Shown here: positions 7,401 to 13,880 of the stretch, piece by piece
Position numbering within the stretch: position 1 is the first letter of the stretch
How the letters are laid out: each line of letters begins with the position of its first letter
DNA from: an uncultured Lachnospiraceae bacterium
GTDB lineage: Bacteria; Bacillota; Clostridia; Lachnospirales; Lachnospiraceae
Direction: 5' to 3'
Assembly: GCA_934330725.1 (NCBI GenBank)
Contig: CAKRGM010000031.1
Coordinates: 1 to 29,119 of the forward strand
Length of the DNA: 29,119 nt
Notes under the pieces: generated by a model
The model's database searches: none
The model's input: the letters and a program-made list of their open reading frames with translations, nothing else
Told to the model about the DNA's origin: nothing
Translations under genes and position numbers: made by a program

Positions 7401-8848
7401 ACGATTTGTTAAAGGCGATGGGAGCAGGGACAACAATTAACAGTGACGAGGTGTATGATAAAGATACAAATGACGGACAGCCTTACCGGTTGAAGCTTAC
7501 CAATATCAATACACAGTCACAATGGCTGGATGATGTGGTTTCCGGACAATTATACAGCGTATACAGCGGATGTACAGTCAATCCGTCATCACAGGCAGAA
7601 TGGCTGGTAAAAGGACATGCAACGACGTATTCTATTAATTCAAGAGTAACGGACAGTAAATATGAAAGCAGTGTAGAAAAGAATGGTACGGTGATTGAAC
7701 CGGGAAATGCCTGTGTCCTTGCAACGGAACAGGTAGGACAGGGAAGAATTTTTGTCAGTGGAACAATTTTTCTTTCAAATTTTGAAGTCAAAGCATCAAT
7801 GGACAATTATTCGGATTTACAGTATACCAATTACACTATTGTAAATAATATTCTCAAAAGTGTAAAACGCCAGCTTCCGGTATCTTCAATAGAAGAAGTC
7901 CGTAAAAATGGACAGGTGGGAGATGTTTATGCAGTTGAGGGCACAGTAACAGCAGGCTCTGAAGGAGAAAATGCATTTTTTGATACAATTTATGTACAGG
8001 ATGAAACCGGTGGTATTGATGTATTTCCGGTGGCAAATGGAAGTGGTATTCAGGTTGGACAGAAAATACGTATTGTAGGACATGTGGATTTTTATCAGGG
8101 AGACAAAGAGTTAAAAATTGGTTCCGGTGTTGAAGGATATACAATTCTTGATAAAGAGGTACATGAAATTGCACCTCAGCAGATGTCAGCAAAAGAAGCA
8201 ATGGATTATGATACAAATGGTGGAAAGCTGGTATCAGTAAAAGGAACAGTATCTGACATTGTAAAGGTAAATGGAATCCTTTCAAGCTTTTTATTAGATG
8301 ATGGAAGCGGCGTAAAAGCCAAAATATATATGAACGGAAATGTTGCAGCAGGAGTAGATGAAAGTATTGTAAAAGAAGGCGTACAGTTAAAAGCATCAGG
8401 ACTTGTATATATGGATCCGGAGGGCACATGCCTGAGAGTAAGAAATGGTCAGGAAATTGAGAAAATATCAGAACCACAGGATCCAAAACCGGATGACGGA
8501 AACAATGTAACGCCAAATCCAAAGCCGGATGACGGAAAAGATGTAACACCAGGTTCAGATCCGGATGGCGGTCATAATGTAATATCAAATTCAAATGGAC
8601 AGGCATCTGCAGAGGATCATAATAAGATGCAGTCAGGTGGTCAGAAAGTTGCAGAAAATAATGCAATGATACAGAATAATTCACAGACAATGCAGGCAGG
8701 TAACAATAAGCAGGCTGTCCGGACCGGCGATGATACAAAGATGACAGATATTGCAGGATTGGCAGCAACAGCAGTTGTGGCAGCGGGTATAATTGCATAC
8801 GAATTTATCAGAAGAAAGAAAAAGAATTATGGATCAAATACAAAATAA
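4478..8848 (+). CDS. Cell-wall-anchored CehA/McbA-type PHP-domain protein with lamin-tail and OB-fold modules
   Basis: This is a very large exported protein (1456 residues). A Sec signal peptide (basic KEKRKKVRQ, hydrophobic FSAFLAVLIVLG, cleavage near SSFAAA) is followed by a lamin-tail-like domain (about 39-205) and two chitobiase-C-terminal-like beta modules (about 222-298 and 303-378). Next is a PHP metallohydrolase core (about 388-660) with metal ligands in GQLHSHTNLSDG, AVTDHSN, SQFNHPGT and NQDNHKGN. A DUF4350-like segment (about 861-1128) and two OB-fold-like modules (about 1132-1218 and 1235-1331) follow. After that come PKPDDG repeats and a sortase-type tail: VRTGDD, a hydrophobic segment, then RRKKK. 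The domain mix recalls secreted nucleases and nucleotide phosphoesterases, so phosphodiester or phosphomonoester hydrolysis at the cell surface is plausible, but the substrate is unknown. I chose GTG 4478 because GAGG lies seven bases upstream; a TTG at 4451 is also in frame. LGNC in the signal region is a poor lipobox. The 3' end overlaps the next gene by 20 bases. Confidence 0.85.
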   Translation: MKEKRKKVRQLFSAFLAVLIVLGNCLVNSSFAAAETTEKHVVIYEIYGGGGNSGAVYTNDYIVLYNPTDTEVSLEGWSVQYASAKTKGAFNKANVTMLSGSIAAGKYYLIEEAPGNNTVKQLPAADATGTINMGGKAGQVALAATTEAISGSNDKNVIDFVGWGDGAAQFESNKAAATANGTALRRNEKGTDTDDNSKDFTVETPNPKNSKSSSSAMQDKQAANVTVIPDSGEVVSGQELTLSCETEGAVIYYMVNGKEKQKYDQQVKPQLMELPATVVVWAEKDGLKESEKNTYQYTQKAVAAVSANPASYTVEIGTKVELGCSTKGASITYSMDGGMTWNSYSEAITLKELPCTIQAKATAQGYADSKVSSFDYRKQGEQKANTGDYHVYFGQLHSHTNLSDGAGTVEQAFEHASKAANLDFLAVTDHSNSFEGTNYTNTLTESAMGNEKWSEGKRAASAITASKIANTDNASDKSSTFLGVYGFEMTWSDGSGHINTFNTPGFENRNNPIYANKKQSAANPSGLQTYYSKLVQAAGSVSQFNHPGTTFGDFYDFTNYSRANDERINLIEVGNGEGAVGSGGYFPSYSYYTRALDKGWHVAPTNNQDNHKGNWGDANTARSVILANELTEESLYDALSNRRVYATEDNDLSIQYTLNGAVMGTVLTEKPENVSIEAKLSDPTDNSIGKVEVIVNGGKVAASKKVTEKEASVKFDLKDDYSYYYLRITQDDGNIAVTAPVWTGEVEKAGIASVSTETALPVKGEPLTVTTSIYNNEASDMTVEEINYTVDQTTVYSVKGAQLEGGADVASLKEKSFEFTYTPDRNGEVTIMAEMKALINGVEHTYNVPLTMTVSDPKTVTKVVIDGTHLNDYVNGYYKGNMTNFIDICAAQGIQAVIEDKEITKEQLKDTDMLVITAPLKYDKSGELAPTSFSEDFMKMVSEYVNNGGTAIVCGTADYQDSTAGDPYTTSTQINDLLKAMGAGTTINSDEVYDKDTNDGQPYRLKLTNINTQSQWLDDVVSGQLYSVYSGCTVNPSSQAEWLVKGHATTYSINSRVTDSKYESSVEKNGTVIEPGNACVLATEQVGQGRIFVSGTIFLSNFEVKASMDNYSDLQYTNYTIVNNILKSVKRQLPVSSIEEVRKNGQVGDVYAVEGTVTAGSEGENAFFDTIYVQDETGGIDVFPVANGSGIQVGQKIRIVGHVDFYQGDKELKIGSGVEGYTILDKEVHEIAPQQMSAKEAMDYDTNGGKLVSVKGTVSDIVKVNGILSSFLLDDGSGVKAKIYMNGNVAAGVDESIVKEGVQLKASGLVYMDPEGTCLRVRNGQEIEKISEPQDPKPDDGNNVTPNPKPDDGKDVTPGSDPDGGHNVISNSNGQASAEDHNKMQSGGQKVAENNAMIQNNSQTMQAGNNKQAVRTGDDTKMTDIAGLAATAVVAAGIIAYEFIRRKKKNYGSNTK

Positions 8849-9995
8849 GACAAAAAGGCGAATTATAAAGATTAGTGGTGCGATTTTGTTTTTGGCAGTG
8901 TTTTTTGTCCTGGTTTACATTGTAAACCGGGGCAATACTGCGTTTCAGGCAATTTCAGCAGGACAGTACGTACCGGGGGTTGTGGAATCGGTATTGGAGG
9001 ATAATACAGAGCAGGATTACACCTATAGTGAAGGGTTATATCTCGGTACACAAAAAATAAAAGTGAAAATAACAGGAGGAGAACATAAAGGAGAAATTCA
9101 TGAAATTACAAATTCATTAAGCACATTACATAATGTATATGCCCAAAAAGGAACACGTGTTATGCTGCTGATTACGCCACAGAGCAATGGAAGCTATCAG
9201 GTATCTGTTTATTCGTATGACCGTTCATTTGTGCTGGCAGCTTTTGTAATGCTGTTTTTTGCGGGACTATGTATTATCAGCGGAAAAAAAGGAGTAAAAG
9301 CAGTAGCAGGATTGATTTTTACCATAGCCTGTATTGTATTGCTTTTAATTCCACTGGTTGCAAGAGGTTACTCACCGGTGATGGTTACTGTCGTGCTGGT
9401 AGCAGCTATTACGGTATCCGTATTTATTTTACTTGATGGAATATGTGTTAAAACTGTGGCTTCTATGATTAGTACAATGGGTGGTGTCTTGTTTGCGGGG
9501 ATATGCAGTCTGGTTGTACAGAAAATAGCACATTTAAGTGGATTTCAAATGGATTCTGCTGAGAATATCTTATTAATTTCTTCAAGTCAGAATGCAATTC
9601 ATATTAAGGGACTGTTAACGGCATGTATTTTAATTGCAGCCCTGGGTGCAGTAATGGATGTTGCAATGTCAATATCGTCAGCTGTATGTGAAGTATATGA
9701 GGCAAATCACAGGCTGTCATTTAAGGAACTGTTTACAAGTGGAATGAATGTCGGACGTGATGCAATGGGAACAATGGCAAATACATTAATTCTTGCATTT
9801 GCGGGTTCATCTTTAAATCTGCTGTTATTGGTTTTTTCATATGGAATACCATTCTACAGGTTTTTAAATACAGACCAGATTGCAATAGAGATATTACAGG
9901 CGGTTGGAGGAAGTCTTGGAATTATCAGTGCTGTTCCGATTGCAGCAGCAGTAGTATCCGGGCTTATATGCAGAAAAAAAGGAAAGAGCCTGTAA
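8829..9995 (+). CDS. YibE/F family integral membrane protein
   Basis: This is a 388-residue membrane protein. An N-terminal helix (about residues 15-32) leads to an extracytoplasmic beta-rich part (about 35-135, including GEIHEITNSLSTLHN). About seven further helices follow. The stretch RDAMGTMANTLILAFAG and the closing GSLGIISAVPIAAAVVSGLIC are signatures I associate with the YibE/F family (PF07907). Its function is not known. A frame extends upstream to 8793, but the ATG at 8829 is the sensible start. It overlaps the end of the PHP-protein gene by 20 bases with only a weak purine-rich ribosome binding site, which suggests translational coupling. The gene pair implies that the membrane protein works with the surface PHP protein, perhaps in uptake or export linked to its product. 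That link is inference. Confidence 0.88.
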   Translation: MDQIQNKTKRRIIKISGAILFLAVFFVLVYIVNRGNTAFQAISAGQYVPGVVESVLEDNTEQDYTYSEGLYLGTQKIKVKITGGEHKGEIHEITNSLSTLHNVYAQKGTRVMLLITPQSNGSYQVSVYSYDRSFVLAAFVMLFFAGLCIISGKKGVKAVAGLIFTIACIVLLLIPLVARGYSPVMVTVVLVAAITVSVFILLDGICVKTVASMISTMGGVLFAGICSLVVQKIAHLSGFQMDSAENILLISSSQNAIHIKGLLTACILIAALGAVMDVAMSISSAVCEVYEANHRLSFKELFTSGMNVGRDAMGTMANTLILAFAGSSLNLLLLVFSYGIPFYRFLNTDQIAIEILQAVGGSLGIISAVPIAAAVVSGLICRKKGKSL

Positions 9996-10128
9996 ATTGG
10001 GATTTGGAACTCATTCAGGGGCAGAAATTATATTAATAAAAGGTTTTGCAGGTTTTCTGTTTTATTTTATAAATTCGATTATACAAAAATACTATTTATT
10101 ACATGGAATTTACAAATAATGTATTATT

Positions 10129-10157
10129 TTGAAGCTGATTGTGCTAAAGTATATATA
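10129..10157 (+). promoter_or_regulatory. Probable promoter of the MATE gene
   Basis: TTGAAG at 10129-10134 and TATATA at 10152-10157 are 17 bases apart. A TATAAT two bases further on (10154-10159) is an alternative -10 box. The rest of the 188-base gap (9996-10183) holds only a weak possible terminator (CAGAAA/TTTCTG with a long loop, about 10022-10055). Confidence 0.5.
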
Positions 10158-10183
10158 ATTCTGAAAGAAAAGATGGTTAAAAA

Positions 10184-11569
10184 ATGTTTGGTAAATTAGC
10201 TGATAAATTATATGACCGCAGTAAGATTGATAAGAATAATCTTATGTTTAGCACAAAAGATTTAAAGAAATTACTGATTCCTGTTGTGGTAGAACAGGTT
10301 CTTAATTCCTTTATGGGAACTGCTGATACTATGATGGTGAGCCAGGTGGGAAGTGCAGCTATTTCTGCAGTTTCGCTTGTGGATTCAATTAATGTTCTTG
10401 TGATTCAGGTGTTTTCAGCACTTGCAGCAGGTGCAGCTATTATATGTTCCCAGTATCTTGGACGAAAAGATGAGAAAAATTGCAACAGGGCAGCAGTACA
10501 GGTCGTATTTACCGTGCTTACAATTTCTGTTGTATTAAGTGCACTGTGCATTATATTCAGACGCCCGCTTCTTGGCCTTATTTTTGGACAGGTTGAGGCA
10601 GATGTAATGAATAATTCGCTTATATATTTTTTAATAACAGCGATTTCTTTTCCGTTTATTGCATTATATGATGCAGGAGCGGCGTTTTTCAGGGCGGGCG
10701 GCGAAAGCCGTTTCCCAATGAGGGTTTCGGTTATATCAAATGTGCTTAATATAGCTGGAAATGCAGTTCTTATATTTGGATTTAAAATGGGAGTTGAAGG
10801 CGCTGCGATTTCAACACTTGTATCACGTGCTTTTTGCATGGTCGTAGTGTTTATAGCATTGAGAAAGCCTTCCCAGCCTGTTGTTGTCAGAAATTACCTT
10901 GATTTCAGACCGGATTTTCCGCTTATAGTAAAAATACTTTCAATCGGAATCCCGTCGGGCATTGAAAATGGCATGTTCCAGTTTGGAAAACTGGCAATCC
11001 AGTCAAGCGTGTCCACACTTGGAACTACAGCAATTGCAGCGCAGGCAATGACCATAATACTTGAAAATCTGAATGGTATTGCAGCTATTGGAGTAGGAAT
11101 CGGCCTTATGACTGTAGTTGGACAGTGCATGGGTGCCGGAAGAAAAGAAGAAGCAAAGTATTATATAGTAAAGCTGAGCGTCTGGTCCGAGGTTATAGTA
11201 CTTGTTTCATGCGCTATGGTATTTCTGCTTACAAAGCCGGTTACATTTATAGCGGGAATGGAGGTGCAAAGTGCAAATATGTGCTTTAGCATGGTAATGG
11301 CGATAACAATTGTAAAGCCAATAGTGTGGGTGCCTGCATTTATTCCGCCTTATGGGTTAAGGGCAGCTGGAGATGTAAAATTCTCAATGATAATGTCAAG
11401 CCTTACAATGTGGCTGTGCAGGGTTATATTATGTATATATCTGATAAGATGTCAGGGCTTTGGACCAATCGCAGTGTGGATTGGAATGTTTGCCGACTGG
11501 ACATTACGTGCGGTGATATTTACGGTAAGATATTTAAGTGGAAGATGGCTGAGAATAAAGGTTATATAA
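10184..11569 (+). CDS. MATE family multidrug/cation efflux transporter
   Basis: This is a 461-residue protein of about twelve membrane helices in two halves, the usual MATE length. Each half begins in the characteristic way: LKKLLIPVVVEQVLNSFMGTADTMMVSQVG in the first, split here only by its helix turns, and a matching IGIPSGIENGMFQFGKLAIQS in the second. The family exports drugs or metabolites across the cytoplasmic membrane in exchange for Na+ or H+. The substrate cannot be read from the sequence. The start ATG at 10184 has only a weak ribosome binding site (AAAGATGG), but no better start exists near the conserved N-terminus. The gene appears monocistronic. Its last codons run into an 11-bp tandem repeat, and the nearest terminator is 300 bases downstream. 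Confidence 0.92.
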   Translation: MFGKLADKLYDRSKIDKNNLMFSTKDLKKLLIPVVVEQVLNSFMGTADTMMVSQVGSAAISAVSLVDSINVLVIQVFSALAAGAAIICSQYLGRKDEKNCNRAAVQVVFTVLTISVVLSALCIIFRRPLLGLIFGQVEADVMNNSLIYFLITAISFPFIALYDAGAAFFRAGGESRFPMRVSVISNVLNIAGNAVLIFGFKMGVEGAAISTLVSRAFCMVVVFIALRKPSQPVVVRNYLDFRPDFPLIVKILSIGIPSGIENGMFQFGKLAIQSSVSTLGTTAIAAQAMTIILENLNGIAAIGVGIGLMTVVGQCMGAGRKEEAKYYIVKLSVWSEVIVLVSCAMVFLLTKPVTFIAGMEVQSANMCFSMVMAITIVKPIVWVPAFIPPYGLRAAGDVKFSMIMSSLTMWLCRVILCIYLIRCQGFGPIAVWIGMFADWTLRAVIFTVRYLSGRWLRIKVI

Positions 11570-11608
11570 AGCTTATATAAAACTTGTATAAAGCTTGTAT
11601 GGAGCATG
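11554..11608 (+). repeat. Five-unit 11-bp tandem repeat at the end of the MATE gene
   Basis: Five degenerate 11-bp units follow one another: AATAAAGGTTA, TATAAAGCTTA, TATAAAACTTG, TATAAAGCTTG and TATGGAGCATG. The first covers the last codons of the MATE gene and the second contains its TAA stop. An 11-bp period is close to one helical turn, so the AT tracts are in phase. Gain or loss of units past the stop would not change the protein. Confidence 0.7.
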
Positions 11609-11680
11609 TGTATATAGGTAGCATCCATATAGTATGGTATAGGGTTACAGGTATAGATAGGAGTTATAAACAGTCATAAG

Positions 11681-11723
11681 TTTTATGAATTAACACATTA
11701 CGGATTTTAGTGATATTATAATA
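11681..11723 (+). promoter_or_regulatory. Composite promoter-like element, copy 2
   Basis: TTTTATGAATTAACAC at 11681-11696, 15 unrelated bases, then GATATTATAATA at 11712-11723. Both blocks are identical to those at 2583-2625 and have the same spacing. It contains TATAAT at 11717-11722 without a recognisable -35 box 17 bases upstream. It would start a transcript that meets the terminator at 11867 after about 140 bases. Confidence 0.5.
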
Positions 11724-11729
11724 GACAGA

Positions 11730-11904
11730 TAGATGAATTGCATTTCGTATATGAGATATGTATCATTGGCATATTTACTTATCCGGCTGCAATAAATAAT
11801 ATATGGGTTGTTTCATCAGCAATTCTGTATATTATACTGCAAAAGGTACATAGTATTTTTAAAGTTAGCTGGTGGCGGGGATGGCCATCAGCTTTATTTT
11901 TTTA
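11730..11904 (+). ncRNA. Candidate small RNA or leader RNA (no recognised family)
   Basis: This stretch lies between the promoter-like element at 11681-11723 and the strong terminator at 11867-11904. It has no ORF with a ribosome binding site; a 67-codon open frame from a TTG at 11738 runs through the terminator hairpin and is not credible. A transcript of roughly 165-175 bases with its own promoter and terminator would be a small RNA or an attenuated leader for the CheX-like gene. I do not recognise a c-di-GMP, SAM, T-box, 6S or SRP RNA motif in it. Confidence 0.3.
11867..11904 (+). terminator. Strong intrinsic terminator upstream of the CheX-like gene
   Basis: AGCTGGTGGC (11867-11876) pairs with GCCATCAGCT (11884-11893), ten pairs with one G-U, around a 7-base loop. 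TTATTTTTTT follows directly. It ends either MATE read-through or the candidate small RNA. Confidence 0.85.
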
Positions 11905-11913
11905 TAATCAATA

Positions 11914-11942
11914 TTGCGAAAGAATGTATGCTGTAGTATAAT
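11914..11942 (+). promoter_or_regulatory. Promoter of the cheX-cheY-truA unit
   Basis: TTGCGA at 11914-11919 and a perfect TATAAT at 11937-11942 are 17 bases apart, just after the terminator. The first gene starts at about 11998. Confidence 0.6.
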
Positions 11943-11997
11943 AGGATTATTGAAAAGCGTTTATTAATAGGGGTTTTAAAATGTGGGGTAAATGCAT

Positions 11998-12594
11998 ATG
12001 AAAGACAGATTGTTTAGTGAGTATATTGCAAAGAGCCACATGGGGAGCGGATTAACTGACAGTGAGTTAAAGACATTAAAAGAAGGTAATATCGACGATA
12101 TGGTTTCGACATTTATCAGGACAGACAGCAAGGTATATACGGTGCAGATTCAGACGGCATTGAAATATATAAAGAAACTGTTTGGAGACAGGGCTGTTTT
12201 AAAGAATGTCTGTAGAAAGAAGTCATTGGTTAATGACTATCTTGCGTGTCAGGTTATGGATGGAGATATTGACGCACTCATCGGAATAGCCGGTAATGAA
12301 AAGATTCTTCTGAAAATAGCATCTGTGTTTGCGGGAGAAGAATTTTCGAAGTTTGATGAGGACGCATATGATTCCCTGTGTGAGTATGTTAACATTATCA
12401 GCGGAGCTTTTGCATCAAGATTGTGTGATAATGATATTGAGGTTGCACTTCATCCGCCGGTTATGTATTGTGATTCGGGCATAGGATCAGTTAAAGAATT
12501 CTATGTTATAACCATTGAACTGGAATCAGATACATTTTGTGTAGTGATGGCAGCTGATAATTCTTTGAAGGTCAGTAAAAAGGCAGCAGGATAG
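11998..12594 (+). CDS. CheX-like chemotaxis phosphatase-family protein
   Basis: This is a 198-residue cytoplasmic protein. The C-terminal part (about residues 85-190) has the CheC/CheX-type fold signature: CEYVNIISGAFASRL places Glu129 and Asn132 in the E-x2-N active-site pattern that CheX uses to dephosphorylate CheY-P. The N-terminal 80 residues (SHMGSGLTDSEL and a helical segment) are not something I recognise. The gene directly precedes a CheY-like receiver gene, so the two probably form a phosphatase/receiver pair. No flagellar or chemoreceptor genes are in the window, so it may serve a process other than chemotaxis. ATG codons at 11992 and 11998 are both in frame; GGGG at 11985-11988 is nine bases from the second and only three from the first, so I chose the second. 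Confidence 0.75.
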   Translation: MKDRLFSEYIAKSHMGSGLTDSELKTLKEGNIDDMVSTFIRTDSKVYTVQIQTALKYIKKLFGDRAVLKNVCRKKSLVNDYLACQVMDGDIDALIGIAGNEKILLKIASVFAGEEFSKFDEDAYDSLCEYVNIISGAFASRLCDNDIEVALHPPVMYCDSGIGSVKEFYVITIELESDTFCVVMAADNSLKVSKKAAG

Positions 12595-12644
12595 TAGTAA
12601 TTAAATATCATTTTGGAATACAGTTATGAAAGGCGTGAAAATAT

Positions 12645-13010
12645 ATGGCAAATATACTAATCGTAGATGATTCAAAGACTTCAAGAAAGTTTTTAAGAAA
12701 TATGCTTGAACAGGCCGGCCACGTAGTAGTTGCTGAAGCTGTTAATGGTGAAGATGGAATAGAAAAGTACAGGCAGTATAAGCCTGATATAGTTACAATG
12801 GATATAACAATGCCGGTGCTTGACGGTGTTGGCGCGGTTGAGGATATTATTAAAGAAGATCCGGAAGCTAAAATAATAATGGTAACAGCAGCAGGACAGA
12901 AGAGTAATATGATTGAGGCGTTAAAGAAAGGTGCCTGCGAGTTTTTACAGAAGCCTTTTGAATATGAGACATTAAAGAATATAATAGATGAGGTATTAGG
13001 TGATGCATAA
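12645..13010 (+). CDS. CheY-like single-domain response regulator
   Basis: This is a 121-residue protein made only of a receiver domain. The acidic pair Asp8-Asp9 (ILIVDDSKTS), the phosphoacceptor Asp53 (DIVTMDITMP), Thr81 (IIMVTAAGQ) and Lys103 (FLQKPFE) are all present, so it should be phosphorylated on Asp53. There is no output domain, so it must act by binding a partner, as CheY does. The VDDSKTSRK N-terminus is typical of CheY proteins of Firmicutes and Thermotoga. AAAGGCG lies upstream of the ATG. It follows the CheX-like gene by 50 bases and overlaps the downstream pseudouridine-synthase gene by eight bases. The cognate kinase is not in the window. Confidence 0.88.
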   Translation: MANILIVDDSKTSRKFLRNMLEQAGHVVVAEAVNGEDGIEKYRQYKPDIVTMDITMPVLDGVGAVEDIIKEDPEAKIIMVTAAGQKSNMIEALKKGACEFLQKPFEYETLKNIIDEVLGDA

Positions 13011-13740
13011 TTACAGGATTTGCATACAGTATGACGGAGGCAGATATGATGGATGGCAGCGCCTTGGTAAAGATAAGACAGAAAATACTGTTGAATATAA
13101 GATTAAGGATGTGCTGAAAAAGTTTACGGGAGAAGATACAGAGCTTATGTGCGGATGCAGAACAGAAAAGGGCGTTCATGCACTGAGACAGACTGCTAAT
13201 TTTAAGCTCAATGTTCTAAAAAAAGACTATGAACTTAAGAATTATCTTAACAGATACCTCCCAAGAGATATTGCAATACTGGAGTTAGAAGAGGTCGATG
13301 ACAGATTTCATAGTCAGCTTAATGCCAAAGCGAAGGTATATGAGTATCGGCTTGATACCGCTAATGTCGCAGATGTATTTTTTAGAAAGTACAGATATCA
13401 TACATTTAATGTGCCGGATTTTGAATCTATGGAAAAAGCTGCTGGTTATTTTCTTGGAGAGCATGACTTTAAGGCTTTTACAACAGCAAGAAAAAGCAAA
13501 TCAACAGTAAGACGCATTGATAGTATACAGATAAAACATGAAAATGATTATGCAACAATAACAATCAAAGCAAATGATTTTCTACATAATATGGCTCGGT
13601 ATATGATTGGAATTCTTTTAGATGTTGGAAGCGGGCTTAGAAAGCCGGAGGACATCAAAAAAATCCTGTCAGGCCAGGATTTACAGATGTCTTTGCCGGC
13701 AGAAGGCTATGGACTTTTCCTGAAAGATGTCATATACTAG
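13003..13740 (+). CDS. TruA-family tRNA pseudouridine synthase paralog with Glu at the catalytic Asp position
   Basis: This is a 245-residue protein of the TruA family, which normally converts U38-U40 of the tRNA anticodon arm to pseudouridine. Family landmarks are CIQYDGGRYDGWQR at the N-terminus, KAKVYEYRLD, STVRRIDSI and NDFLHNMARYMIGILLDVG. The catalytic motif, normally GRTDxGVHA, reads CRTEKGVHALRQT here; residue 55 is GAA (Glu, 13165-13167). The aspartate is otherwise nearly invariant in pseudouridine synthases, so activity is doubtful or altered. The FHARFSA-type motif is also changed (FHSQLNA). In Firmicutes the standard truA usually sits after the ecfA-ecfA-ecfT genes, so this is probably a second, divergent paralog. 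The start is ATG 13003 (a GTG at 13000 is possible), overlapping the CheY stop by eight bases, which suggests coupled translation. Confidence 0.85.
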   Translation: MHNYRICIQYDGGRYDGWQRLGKDKTENTVEYKIKDVLKKFTGEDTELMCGCRTEKGVHALRQTANFKLNVLKKDYELKNYLNRYLPRDIAILELEEVDDRFHSQLNAKAKVYEYRLDTANVADVFFRKYRYHTFNVPDFESMEKAAGYFLGEHDFKAFTTARKSKSTVRRIDSIQIKHENDYATITIKANDFLHNMARYMIGILLDVGSGLRKPEDIKKILSGQDLQMSLPAEGYGLFLKDVIY

Positions 13741-13753
13741 TCATACAGTGTTT

Positions 13754-13802
13754 GGGAGCTGTCGCAGTTAAGGTTATTTAACCCTTATGCGGCAGCCCTT
13801 TT
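13754..13802 (+). terminator. Terminator after the truA-like gene
   Basis: GGG-a-GCTGTCGCA (13754-13766) pairs with TGCGGCAGCCC (13788-13798), one G-U and one bulged A. The 21-base loop can itself fold (AGGTT/AACCCT). Only four Ts follow, so the terminator may be leaky. Confidence 0.7.
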
Positions 13803-13817
13803 GAAGTTAAATATTAA

Positions 13818-13848
13818 CAGGTGACTGCACAAGTTATACAGACACCTG
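13818..13848 (+). promoter_or_regulatory. Inverted repeat in the argS leader
   Basis: CAGGTG (13818-13823) and CACCTG (13843-13848) are perfectly complementary with a 19-base loop. They lie 33 bases ahead of argS. GACTG occurs both inside the loop and just after the 3' arm. It could be an RNA hairpin or an operator. The leader is far too short for a T-box. Confidence 0.3.
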
Positions 13849-13880
13849 ACTGAATATTAAATATTTAAGGAGATTAAACA

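Noticed and set aside
7854..8798. 314-codon open frame on the - strand opposite the PHP-protein gene
   Set aside because: It mirrors a well-supported coding frame, has a repetitive His/Leu/Pro-rich translation caused by the opposite codons, and has no start signals.
11724..11866. c-di-GMP, SAM, 6S or SRP RNA in the gap after the MATE gene
   Set aside because: None of the conserved core motifs of these RNAs could be found by eye; only a generic small-RNA candidate is kept.
11738..11941. 67-codon open frame on the + strand starting at a TTG
   Set aside because: It has no ribosome binding site, runs through a strong terminator hairpin and ends in the next promoter, and the translation resembles no protein.
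13741..13880. Possible T-box leader for argS
   Set aside because: Only about 80 bases remain between the truA-like terminator and argS. There is no T-box core sequence and no terminator-antiterminator pair.
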